Assembly (NCBI RefSeq): GCF_001263205.1
Contig: NZ_CP012333.1
Coordinates: 4,503,001-4,567,000 of the forward strand
From: Labilithrix luteola
GTDB lineage: Bacteria > Myxococcota_A > Polyangia > Polyangiales > Polyangiaceae
Reading direction: 5' to 3'
Length of the DNA: 64,000 nucleotides
Position numbers and translations under genes: made by a program. The notes under the pieces are model-generated. The model made no database searches and was not told the origin of the DNA. It was given only the letters and a program-made list of their open reading frames with translations. This document shows positions 19,211 through 27,891 of the stretch, piece after piece. Numbering within the stretch: the stretch's first letter is position 1; each line of letters opens with the position of its first letter.

Positions 19211-20665
19211 ATGCGAAGGCCTCTCGCGTGTGCGCTCCTTGCGATGGTCTTCGTCGAGCACGTTTCGTACGCACAGCCGCGAGTACCTGGGCGGGCGGAA
19301 GCTCCTCCTCCGCCGCCGGTCCAACCTCAGAATCCGCTCGCTGCGCAGACTACCGAGCTGCCGCCTCCGCCAGAAGTCTCCGACCCGATGCTCACCCCGG
19401 TTCCCCGGGCGGCCCTCGAGATCGGCACCTGGGAGGACGCCCTCAAACACATCCGCGCACGCTCGACGGATCTCCACATCGCCATCCAAGAGGTCGCGCG
19501 TGCGGAGGGGCAGTCGCGTGTCGCGCTCGCCGGTGTGCTTCCCACCATCAACGGTACCGGGACGTACACCCACAACATCATCACGAACACCACCGCCCAA
19601 TTCAGCGGCTTCGGCGCGAATGGCGTGCCGACGACACGTCCGGTCAATACTCCCTATCCCAACTACTTCACGGGCGCGATCGTCGCCGTCCAGCCGTTCA
19701 TCGCGCTTCGCGCCTGGAACGCCATCGGCACCGCCAACGTGGCGATCGATGCCGCCCGCCAGTCCGTCGAGGAGACGAAGCGCCAGATTGCACTCGGTGT
19801 CGCGAATGCCATCGTGGCCGTCGTCACCTCTGAGCGCATCGCGGAGCTGAATCGCATCGGGCTCAGGAACGCTCTCCAGCGTCTCGACCTCACCTCGCGC
19901 AAGCAGGCGCTCGGCGGCGCCACGGGCATCGACGTGGTTCGTGCCCGCCAGGACGTGGAAGATGCCCGCGCGACGCTCGTGGCCGGCGACGAGACGTTGC
20001 GACAGAACCGCGAGAACCTGGGATTGGCTCTAGGCATCCCGGACCAGATCGGCGTTCCGCCGACGGTCGATATCAACGGGCTCGAGCGCGACGCTCGCTC
20101 GATCTGCAAACCGGTCGAAACGGTGGACGAACGGCCGGACGTAGCGACGCTCCTCACGCGCGTGCGGATCGCCCGCCGGAACGTGAACGATGTCTGGTTT
20201 CAGTTCTCCCCCTCGGTGAACCTCCAATCCCAAGTAGCGACGACGACCGTCGATACCGGAGCAGCGCCGAATAGCACGTGGAACGTCCAGGCCGTATTGA
20301 CCGTGCCCATCTGGGATGGCGGCGCACGTTACGGCAATCTCCGCGATACCCGCGCTCAGGAGCTTCAGGCTTACGAGCGCGCCGAGGCCCAACGCCGGCA
20401 GGCTCTGATCGACATCGACCGCGCAAGGCGCGGAGTCGGAGTCGCGGACGATCGTCGTCGAGTGGCTTCGGCAGCACGCGATCTCGCTGCGGAGAACGAT
20501 CGCCTGACGCGTGTTTCCTATCAGGAAGGGCGAGGTACGAGCCTCGAGCTCGTCACCACCGCTCAGGCGCTTCGCTCGGCCGAAATTCAGCTGGCTCTGC
20601 GTGAATTCGAAACCGTGAACGCGCGCATCCTCGCGGTTCTGGCGCTCGCCAAGTGTCCTTGGTGA
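19211..20665 (+). CDS. TolC-family outer-membrane efflux protein
   Basis: 484 residues from ATG 19211, which opens a signal peptide ending near SYAQ (residue 21). After a Pro-rich stretch come two OEP repeats with long coiled-coil helices: ALKHIRARSTDLHIAIQEVA near residue 80 and the Ala/Arg/Gln-rich helices between 180 and 290, and near 400-470 RRVASAARDLAAENDRLTRV then EGRGTSLELVTTAQALRSAE. It should form the outer-membrane duct of a tripartite exporter. No inner-membrane pump or adaptor is adjacent, so it may serve partners elsewhere. Confidence 0.85.
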   Translation: MRRPLACALLAMVFVEHVSYAQPRVPGRAEAPPPPPVQPQNPLAAQTTELPPPPEVSDPMLTPVPRAALEIGTWEDALKHIRARSTDLHIAIQEVARAEGQSRVALAGVLPTINGTGTYTHNIITNTTAQFSGFGANGVPTTRPVNTPYPNYFTGAIVAVQPFIALRAWNAIGTANVAIDAARQSVEETKRQIALGVANAIVAVVTSERIAELNRIGLRNALQRLDLTSRKQALGGATGIDVVRARQDVEDARATLVAGDETLRQNRENLGLALGIPDQIGVPPTVDINGLERDARSICKPVETVDERPDVATLLTRVRIARRNVNDVWFQFSPSVNLQSQVATTTVDTGAAPNSTWNVQAVLTVPIWDGGARYGNLRDTRAQELQAYERAEAQRRQALIDIDRARRGVGVADDRRRVASAARDLAAENDRLTRVSYQEGRGTSLELVTTAQALRSAEIQLALREFETVNARILAVLALAKCPW

Positions 20666-20702
20666 TCAGGTAAGCGGCGTTCACACCTGGATCTCGAGGT
20701 TT

Positions 20703-20731
20703 CCCTCGCGGGCATATCGGCTTAGCGAGGG
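20703..20731. terminator. Possible bidirectional terminator between tolC-like and topB-recQ genes
   Basis: Perfect inverted repeat CCCTCGC (20703-20709) and GCGAGGG (20725-20731) with a 15-base loop, in the 56-bp gap between the two convergent genes and touching the topB-recQ stop codon at 20722-20724. No T-tract is present, so it may be only a hairpin. Confidence 0.35.
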
Positions 20732-23700
20732 GAGCGAGTTCGTTTGGGGCGCTTGCTGCGTTTGCTTCGTTTGGTGCTGCGCGAACGCTCGCGGGGCTTT
20801 CGCGCAGGCGTGGCCACGACGCGCAAGGGGGCGGCAGGGCGCTCGTCGCCGGCGAAGAACCGAGCGAGGCGAACGCGCTGGAATGGGATCTTCGTTCCGT
20901 CTTTTTCGAACGCCTCCTGCGTGATCGTGATCTCGCCGGCGCGGGCGAGTGCGCCGAGCACGTGATCGAGGGCGCGGCGGTCGAGCGAGCCGTCGCCGAA
21001 GAGGTCACGATGGATCTGGCCCACCGCGCGGCCGTCGCGCTCGCGGAGCGCTTCGATGATCTTCAGCGCTGCAGCGCGCTCGCCGTGGCTCGCCGTTCGG
21101 AATTCCTGCGCGGTGCAGGCGTCGGGCGCGCACACGTCGCAGATGCCGCAAGGCTTGCCGCTGTCGTTCTGATCGCCGAAGTGCCGAACGAGGCCGAGCA
21201 TGCGACAGCTCGTGGTCTCGGCATAGGTCTGCATCCGGTCGAGCTGCTCGGTCTTGTGCGCGCGCTGCTTCTCGTAGGCTTTGCGCCAATCCGATTCACC
21301 CGGCACCACCGTGTCGCCCTGGATTCGCACACCGCCGTGCACCCAGAGTTTTTCGAGGGCCTTCTCGAAGATCTCGGGGGCGATCTTCGACCGTGTGGAC
21401 AGGTCCGATATCGAAATACCTTTGGCCGATATCTTCTTTTTGACGGCCGCGACGATCGACGTCTCCGGGTAATCGCGTTCGAGGAAGAAGGTGTGCGTCT
21501 TCGTGTCGACGTAGGAATGGATCAAGAGGGCACGCGAAGGCTTGCCATCGCGGCCTGCGCGGCCGATCTCCTGGTAATAGCCCTCGACCGTCGATGGCAG
21601 CGCGGTGTGGATGACCGTGCGGACGTCGGGCTTGTCGATGCCCATGCCGAACGCGGTGGTGGCGACGATCACGTCGAGCTTTCCGGCGAGGAAGCGGGCC
21701 TGCACGTCGTCGCGAACGTCGGTGGCGAGTCCGGCGTGGTAGGCCGCCGCGCGTACCTTGCGCGATAGAGCGCTCGCGAGCTCTTCGGATTCGTTGCGCG
21801 TCGGTGCGTAGACGATGGCCGGGCGCCGTGCGGGATCGTCGAGCAAGCGTCGCACGACGTCGGGGCGATCACCCGGAGGCCGGGAGATGACCTCCACCCC
21901 GATGTTCGTGCGTCGGAAGCCGTGGATGAAGCGCGCGGAACTCGAGAGGCCGAGCTCTTCGGCGATGTCGTCTTGGACGGAGGGGGTTGCCGTGGCCGTC
22001 AGTGCAATTACGGGCGCGGGGCGGAGCAGCGGCAGTCGCTCTCCGAGCATCCGATAGTCGGGGCGGAAGTCGTGACCCCATTGCGAGATGCAGTGGGCCT
22101 CGTCGATGGCGATCAGGGTGGGCTTGCGCCGGGCGAGCATCTCCGGAAATCCGGGCACGCGCAGCCGCTCGGGAGCGATGAAGAGGAAGTCGAGCTCGCC
22201 TTCCAGGTACGCCTTGCAGGCGGCGCGCGACGAGAGGCGATCGCGCCCGGAGTGGATGCGCTCCGCGGCGAACCCGCGCCCGACGAGCTGCGCCACCTGG
22301 TCTTCCATGAGCGCGATGAGCGGGCTGACGACCAAGGTGGTGCCGCCACGCGCGATGCCGGGCAATTGATAGCAAAGCGACTTGCCGGCGCCGGTCGGCA
22401 TGACGAGCAGCACGTCTTTGCCGGAGGCGGCGGCTCGGCAAACGTCTTCTTGGTAAGGGCGAAACGATTCGAATCCGAACTCCGCGCGGAGGATTCCGGC
22501 GAGATCGTTCGTGCGCTCACGTTTTTTGCGAGGCGGCGAGGGACGCGCGGGGGCGTCGTTCGTGGGCGTTCGCGCCGGAGGAAGACTCGAGCTTCGCGAG
22601 GCCGTGCGCAGAGCTGGCGAGCTCGCGCGCTCCGGCGGCGGGAAGCTCGAAGAATGGCTCGACGTTCTCTCCGATCTCGCGCTCTCCGTGGGCTTCGGCG
22701 TTCCGCCGATGACCTCGTGCACGTAGCGCTCGATCTCCTTCATGAAGGAGTCGAGATTCTCTTCGCCTCGTTCGATGCGGGCGAGCTTCGCTTCCCACTC
22801 GCCGGTCATCGCCGGGCTCTTCACGTGCGGATGCACGCGCTCGACGAGCCCGACGCCCTTGTCGGTGGCGGCGAGGAGCTTGCCGTCGCGCACGACGTAT
22901 TCGCGGCGTAGGAGCGTCTCCAGGATCGCGGCGCGCGTGGCGGGCGTTCCGAGCCCCCGGTCGCGCATGGCGCGCGAGAGCTCCTTCTCGTCGAGCGTGC
23001 GGCCTGCCGTTTCCATGGCAGTGAGCAGCGTGCCGTCGGTGAAGCGCGGCGGCGGCCGTGTCTTCTTGGCCACGGCCTTGGCATCCGCTACACGACGGAC
23101 CATGCCCTTGGCGAGGCCGCCGGGTAGCGTGGGCTCCGGGGGAGCGCTGCTCTTGGCGCGCGGGTTGCCGAGAGGAACGTCGAGAACCTTCCAGCCTTCG
23201 ATCTCGACGCTGGTGCCCGTGCTCACGTAACGGTCGGTGGTGGTTCCCTCGGCACCCGTCGTGACGATGCCCGTGACGACGGTGGTGACGGCGAAGACGT
23301 GATCGACGTGCCAGGCCGAGAGCAAGCGACGACAGACGAGGTCGTAGATCTTCTGTTCGTCGGGCGGAAGCGAGGCGGGGCGCTTCGTCTCCGTGGGAAT
23401 GATCGCGTGGTGATCCGAGACGTGTGCATCATCCACGAATCGGAGGCCGAGCGGACGAACTCCGGTGCCTTCGGCAAGATGAGCGCGATACGGCTCTTCG
23501 ATGGCGCGAACGATGGCAGGTAGCGTGCTCGCCACCGTCTTCGACAGGTGCCGGCTGTCGGTACGGGGGTAGCTGATCAACTTGTGCTTCTCGTAGAGAC
23601 TCTGGGCGATCTTGAGCGTTCGCTCCGCCGTGAATCCGTACAAGCGATTGGCGTGACGTTGCAGCTCGGTGAGATCGTAGAGCTGAGGCGGAGGAAGCTT

Positions 23701-24528
23701 CCTCTGCTGACGCTCGACCGACTCGATGCGTGCTTGGCCGCGTTTGGCGCGCGCGATGATCGCGTCGGCGTCTTTCCCGTCGGGCGGAAGCCGCTTCGTG
23801 TCCGGCTCCTTCACGCCGGGGCGCACGTAAGTTCCCTCGTAGGTCGGCTTCGCCGCGTCCGGCGGGGCGAACGTGGCGACGACCTCGAGATAGTCCTCGG
23901 GCACGAATTCGCGGATCTCGAGCTCGCGCGCGACGAGCATCGCGAGCGTGGGCGTCTGCACGCGACCGACGGAGAGGTTGTCGTCGTGCACGACGCTGTA
24001 GAGGCGCGAGAGATTCATGCCCACGAGCCAGTCGGCTCGGCTGCGAGCCCTTGCGGCGTCGGCCAGGCGATCGAAGTCTTTTCCGCTCCGAAGCGAGCGG
24101 AAGCCGTTGGCGATGGCGTCGGCCGTGAGCGACGAGATCCACAGTCGCTTCACCGGCTTTTTCGCGCGCGCCGCTTCGTAGATGTAACGGAAGATCAGCT
24201 CTCCTTCGCGCCCGGCGTCGGTCGCGCAGACGACTTCGCGCACGTCGGAGGAGCGAAGGAACTTCTCCACGACGCGGAACTGATCGCGCGTGTTGCCCGA
24301 GACGACGAGAGGCCACGACGACGGCAAGAGCGGCAGGTCGGCGAGGCGCCAGCGCTTCCACTCCGGTTTGATCTCGTGAGGCTCCGCGAGCGTGACGAGG
24401 TGACCGATGGCCCACGTCACGACGAAACCCGCGCCCGAGAAATGGCCCTCGCCGCGCCCTCGTGCACCGAGGACCTGGGCGATGTCCCGCGCGACGCTGG
24501 GCTTCTCGGCGACCACGAGTACTGCCAT
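20722..24528 (-). CDS. DNA topoisomerase III - RecQ helicase fusion protein
   Basis: 1268 residues from ATG 24528 (first in-frame Met giving the canonical TopB N-terminus MAVLVVAEKPSVARDI). Residues 1-605 are type IA topoisomerase III: acidic DAGREGELI (104-112) and catalytic Tyr320 in ISYPRTDSR. Residues about 607-675 are a Ser/Pro/Thr-rich linker. Residues 676-1268 are RecQ: FRPYQ Q-motif, Walker A TGAGKS (712-717), DEAH (809-812), TATATPS (845-851), QEIGRAGRDG (986-995), and the RQC zinc site Cys1108, Cys1127, Cys1130, Cys1133, then a winged-helix region and a very basic Lys/Arg tail. RecQ and Top3 normally act as separate partners that resolve joined DNA; here both are in one chain. No stop or frameshift separates the halves. 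Confidence 0.95.
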   Translation of the reverse strand: MAVLVVAEKPSVARDIAQVLGARGRGEGHFSGAGFVVTWAIGHLVTLAEPHEIKPEWKRWRLADLPLLPSSWPLVVSGNTRDQFRVVEKFLRSSDVREVVCATDAGREGELIFRYIYEAARAKKPVKRLWISSLTADAIANGFRSLRSGKDFDRLADAARARSRADWLVGMNLSRLYSVVHDDNLSVGRVQTPTLAMLVARELEIREFVPEDYLEVVATFAPPDAAKPTYEGTYVRPGVKEPDTKRLPPDGKDADAIIARAKRGQARIESVERQQRKLPPPQLYDLTELQRHANRLYGFTAERTLKIAQSLYEKHKLISYPRTDSRHLSKTVASTLPAIVRAIEEPYRAHLAEGTGVRPLGLRFVDDAHVSDHHAIIPTETKRPASLPPDEQKIYDLVCRRLLSAWHVDHVFAVTTVVTGIVTTGAEGTTTDRYVSTGTSVEIEGWKVLDVPLGNPRAKSSAPPEPTLPGGLAKGMVRRVADAKAVAKKTRPPPRFTDGTLLTAMETAGRTLDEKELSRAMRDRGLGTPATRAAILETLLRREYVVRDGKLLAATDKGVGLVERVHPHVKSPAMTGEWEAKLARIERGEENLDSFMKEIERYVHEVIGGTPKPTESARSERTSSHSSSFPPPERASSPALRTASRSSSLPPARTPTNDAPARPSPPRKKRERTNDLAGILRAEFGFESFRPYQEDVCRAAASGKDVLLVMPTGAGKSLCYQLPGIARGGTTLVVSPLIALMEDQVAQLVGRGFAAERIHSGRDRLSSRAACKAYLEGELDFLFIAPERLRVPGFPEMLARRKPTLIAIDEAHCISQWGHDFRPDYRMLGERLPLLRPAPVIALTATATPSVQDDIAEELGLSSSARFIHGFRRTNIGVEVISRPPGDRPDVVRRLLDDPARRPAIVYAPTRNESEELASALSRKVRAAAYHAGLATDVRDDVQARFLAGKLDVIVATTAFGMGIDKPDVRTVIHTALPSTVEGYYQEIGRAGRDGKPSRALLIHSYVDTKTHTFFLERDYPETSIVAAVKKKISAKGISISDLSTRSKIAPEIFEKALEKLWVHGGVRIQGDTVVPGESDWRKAYEKQRAHKTEQLDRMQTYAETTSCRMLGLVRHFGDQNDSGKPCGICDVCAPDACTAQEFRTASHGERAAALKIIEALRERDGRAVGQIHRDLFGDGSLDRRALDHVLGALARAGEITITQEAFEKDGTKIPFQRVRLARFFAGDERPAAPLRVVATPARKPRERSRSTKRSKRSKRPKRTRSPR

Positions 24529-24696
24529 GGACTCGGGCCGCAGACTTACGCGAAGGCCCGTCGGTGTCGAGCGGAATGCCGCGCTTCGCGCGACGGAGGG
24601 ACGCATTCGGCGCCGATCCCGCCCGCGGCACGTCTCGTCGGAGTCCGCCGTGCTCCGTGCGTTCCCTCGGCAGGCAGAGCTCGCTATCCTCGTTTC

Positions 24697-25818
24697 ATGG
24701 GGGAAAACGGGGAAGATCCGCGTGCGCTCGTGCTTGCGGGCGCGGTCGCGAAAGGGGCCTTCGAAGCCGGCGTGACGCGTGCGCTCGCGCGAAACGGCAT
24801 CGGGTTCGATCGCTTCGTCGGGGCGAGTGCCGGCGCGCTGAACGCCACGCTGCTCGCGGCCGGCGCAGCGCTCGGACGTTTCGACGACGCCACCGAGCTG
24901 CTCGAGACGCTCTGGCGCGACCAGGCCTCGATCTTGAACTTCGCGCGTCCGACGTTGGCACCACTCCAGGGGCTGTCGACGACGGAGGGCGTCGAGGCGA
25001 TCGTGCTCCGAGCGCTCCGGACGCTGTTCGCGCGAGGACGTCCTTCGCAGCTCGAATCGATCAAGCTGACGATCGTGACGACCGACCTACGAGGCGCGCC
25101 TTACGCCGGTGAGCTCACGCACGAGGACGATCATCACTTCTTCGCGGAAGACTTCGCCGACGAGTTGCGCTGGCCGGTCATTGCGCGCGTGGCCGCCGCG
25201 AGCTCGGCTTTCCCCGGACTCTTCGTGCCTCCTACGCTTCCGGACGGCGGGCAACGCGTGGACGGTGGCGCGGTCAACAACGCGCCCATCTCGTACGTGA
25301 TCGACAAGAACGCCGACCGCAACCGCATCGTGGTCGTCTCGGCGGAGCCGAATGCGCGTCCCGAGGGCGGGACTCTTCGAGGAACCCGCCTGCTCACGCG
25401 CCTCGTGGACATTCTCGTCAACGAGCGCATCGGGCGCGACCTCGTGGTCGCCAAGGAGCACAACGCGACCCTCGAGCTCCTCGAAGATGCGATGGAGCGT
25501 GCGGCCCTCTCCGAGGCTCAGCGCATCGTGGTGCGCAACGCGCTCGGCTGGCGCCATCTCGACATCCTCACCGTGCGCCCGGCTCACGATCTCGAAGGCG
25601 GGGCGTTCGGCGGCTTGTTCTGGAAACCGTTTCGCGTACGTCAGATCGAGGAAGGCAAACGCGCCGCGCACCTGGCTCTCTCGGGCGCGATACCCAAGGA
25701 GAGCCCGGTGGACGGCGCAGTTCGTGACGTCGGCGGCGCTACCAAGTACGTCTCGGTCACCGCGCGTGCGCTCGGGATGTTCCGTCGCGTCTCGCTCGAC
25801 GACCAGATTCGCCGCTGA
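24697..25818 (+). CDS. Patatin-like phospholipase
   Basis: 373 residues from ATG 24697; the frame is open far upstream but that portion is antisense to topB-recQ. Patatin motifs in order: oxyanion LAGAVAKGAFEAG (13-25), nucleophile elbow GASAG with Ser44, and catalytic Asp189 in DGGAVNNAP. No signal peptide, so cytoplasmic or secreted by another route. The Ser-Asp dyad is complete, so lipid acyl hydrolase activity is expected; substrate unknown. Divergent from topB-recQ with a 168-bp spacer. Confidence 0.88.
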   Translation: MGENGEDPRALVLAGAVAKGAFEAGVTRALARNGIGFDRFVGASAGALNATLLAAGAALGRFDDATELLETLWRDQASILNFARPTLAPLQGLSTTEGVEAIVLRALRTLFARGRPSQLESIKLTIVTTDLRGAPYAGELTHEDDHHFFAEDFADELRWPVIARVAAASSAFPGLFVPPTLPDGGQRVDGGAVNNAPISYVIDKNADRNRIVVVSAEPNARPEGGTLRGTRLLTRLVDILVNERIGRDLVVAKEHNATLELLEDAMERAALSEAQRIVVRNALGWRHLDILTVRPAHDLEGGAFGGLFWKPFRVRQIEEGKRAAHLALSGAIPKESPVDGAVRDVGGATKYVSVTARALGMFRRVSLDDQIRR

Positions 25819-25835
25819 GCGCGAGTGTGCATCGT

Positions 25836-27071
25836 TCAGACGAGGCGAAGGCGCGTGGAGGAGACCCTCGTATCACTCGAGAGATGACGCCTCATCGTGT
25901 CGACGAGGAGGTCCTGTTCGAGCGGTATCGTGAGGTATTCGACACAACCGGCTTCGCGCGCACGGCGTCGTTCGTCGTCGCCGGGTTGTGCGGCGATGGC
26001 GATGACCGGAATGCGTTTCAGCTTCGGGTCGGCCTTCAATCGCGCCGTTGCCTGACAACCGTCGAGGCGAGGCAGCGAGATGTCCATGAGAATGAGGTCG
26101 GGGGCGTCTCGGGCCGCCTTCACGATGCCTTCCTCGGCATCGTGCGCTTCGAGGAGCTCGAACTCACCGGCGAGGCTCTGTCGAACGACGTCGCGGTTCT
26201 GGCGTGAAGCGTCGACGTGGAGAATGCGCATGCGAGCGGCTCGCTCGGCGCGTTCCGCCGTGCCCACCACGTCGCGCACGTGCCTGGCCATCCGATCGAA
26301 GGGAACGCTGTGTTTGGTCACGGCGGTCGCGAGGACCTCCAGCCATTCTCGATTCACCGACGCCAGGTCCAGCACGTCGTTCAGGACCGCCAGCATGGCG
26401 CACGTTCCCTGTTCGATGGACTTGAGGGCAATTTGGCCATCGACGGAGAGAGCCTCGCTCTCCTCGCGGAGCAACCGGTCGTAGTTGTCGAGCGTGCGAT
26501 TGAGCGGCCTTCGAATCTCGCGAAGAAAGCTCATCAGGAATTCGTTCCGCTCGAGCTTCGCGATGTCGTGGTCGCGTTCCCTTCGGCGCCGCGCGTGCTC
26601 CGCGTTGTCTCGTTCGCGCAGCCACTCGTCCGTCGCGCGCTTCCGTTCGACTTCGCGTGTGAGAACGAACGACAGCCGGGTGATGCCCGCTTCGTCGACC
26701 ACATCGGCAGCACGCGCCCTGCGCGCGGTGTCGAGCGACTGCGCGGTCGTCTGCTCCGTGAGAACGACCAGCGGCGCGTCGATGTCTCGCGCGTCGAGGG
26801 CGAGGCGGATGTCGCGAGGTGAAAGCGATGGAATGCCTTCGCCACACACGAAGACGTCGAGCGCCTTGCCGAGGGCAGGCTCGAGGTCACTTCGGTTCGA
26901 CACTGTCACGAGGTCTGCGCGAAACCCCGAGCGTGCGAGCTCGTCGGTGATTCGCGCGAGCTCGGTGGGCGAGCCCGCCACGATCACGCGGGGCATGAAC
27001 CGCGTTTTCAGCGAGGTGTCATGGGCTTCGGGTCGGAGCGAGCCCGACGGGGGAACTGTCGGCACTTTCAT
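25836..27071 (-). CDS. Degenerate signalling protein: pseudo-receiver, pseudo-HisKA, receiver
   Basis: 411 residues. Residues about 27-140 are a receiver-like fold in which the phosphorylation position reads DVFVCGEGIP, with no Asp. Residues about 145-250 contain a coiled coil and a HisKA-like helix, EFLMSFLREIRRPLN, where the phospho-accepting His is replaced by Arg184. No HATPase domain follows. Residues 281-400 are a receiver with Asp330 in LILMDISLPRLDG and one acidic-pocket Asp (287), but the conserved Thr/Ser is Ala360 and the conserved Lys is Ile382. Start ATG 27071; Met26 is an alternative. The protein probably cannot autophosphorylate and may act as a scaffold or sequestering partner. 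Confidence 0.85.
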   Translation of the reverse strand: MKVPTVPPSGSLRPEAHDTSLKTRFMPRVIVAGSPTELARITDELARSGFRADLVTVSNRSDLEPALGKALDVFVCGEGIPSLSPRDIRLALDARDIDAPLVVLTEQTTAQSLDTARRARAADVVDEAGITRLSFVLTREVERKRATDEWLRERDNAEHARRRRERDHDIAKLERNEFLMSFLREIRRPLNRTLDNYDRLLREESEALSVDGQIALKSIEQGTCAMLAVLNDVLDLASVNREWLEVLATAVTKHSVPFDRMARHVRDVVGTAERAERAARMRILHVDASRQNRDVVRQSLAGEFELLEAHDAEEGIVKAARDAPDLILMDISLPRLDGCQATARLKADPKLKRIPVIAIAAQPGDDERRRAREAGCVEYLTIPLEQDLLVDTMRRHLSSDTRVSSTRLRLV

Positions 27072-27891
27072 GCGCTCTTCCCCATAAGTTTTTCGGCCAA
27101 TTCGTTCCTATTTCGTCGGGTCGACTGAGTCATCTCGCTCGTCGGTTGGTTCTTCAATTTCGACTCTCCAGGCCCCCGCAAAGAAACCTCTACGAAAGTA
27201 AGAAGAGACCGATCCGCTCTCCGCAGCCGGCAGCGCCGACTCCTCCCGAGCGTCGATTTCGACCTCACAGTATCGATTGCGTGACGCGGTCGAACATCCT
27301 CCACAAAGAGGATGTGTCCGCACGGCCACATCGCACTTCCGCATCCTTTGTTTCCACAGGATGGGAGTGACTTGTGGATAGATCGCTCGCGCGCCTTGGA
27401 ACATGGGGCGCGACGATTGGAGTCTGCACGCGTCGACGGGCAGCGGTCGCGCTCACGAATCGCGTTTCGCCACGCCGGCACGTGCAGGTGGTGGTGTCTC
27501 GACGTCTGTGGTGGACCGACACTGCATGACACACGTCCGGCACTGGCTCGTCATTCGGTGACGTGTTCGACGGAGCTTGCGGCGAACCATTCGCGGGAGC
27601 CCGCGAGATCCTCCGGCTTGCTCCGAGACCACACTCTCCGACCGAGCCGATGCTCGGCCGGTACTTCCTCCTCCTCTCGATGGGGCGAACCGCCAATGTC
27701 GGGTCAGCGCAAATTTTCCATGGTGCTCGAAGTGAGCTCCACGCCTCGAGGTGGGAGCGCTGGCCACCCGATGACGTCGTGCAGCCGTGCGTCGGTCGAA
27801 CGGGAGAGGGAGGGCCTCGGCTCCGTCGCTTTCTTCTGCGCGCCTTGCGGATCGGGCAACGGGAAGTCGAGCGCTCGGGAACGAACGCACG
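27072..27891. other. 820-bp intergenic region without a convincing gene
   Basis: Divergent upstream regions of the signalling gene and the DUF1592 gene. It is less GC-rich than its surroundings near 27080-27370. An 8-bp inverted repeat ACATCCTC/GAGGATGT (27294-27315, 6-base loop) is the only clear structure. Open frames of up to 295 codons cross it on both strands but show no family motif or usable ribosome-binding site. Confidence 0.5.

Noticed and set aside
27294..27315. 8-bp inverted repeat ACATCCTC/GAGGATGT as a riboswitch or small RNA.
   Set aside because: Isolated hairpin with no T-tract, no conserved flanking pattern and no nearby start.
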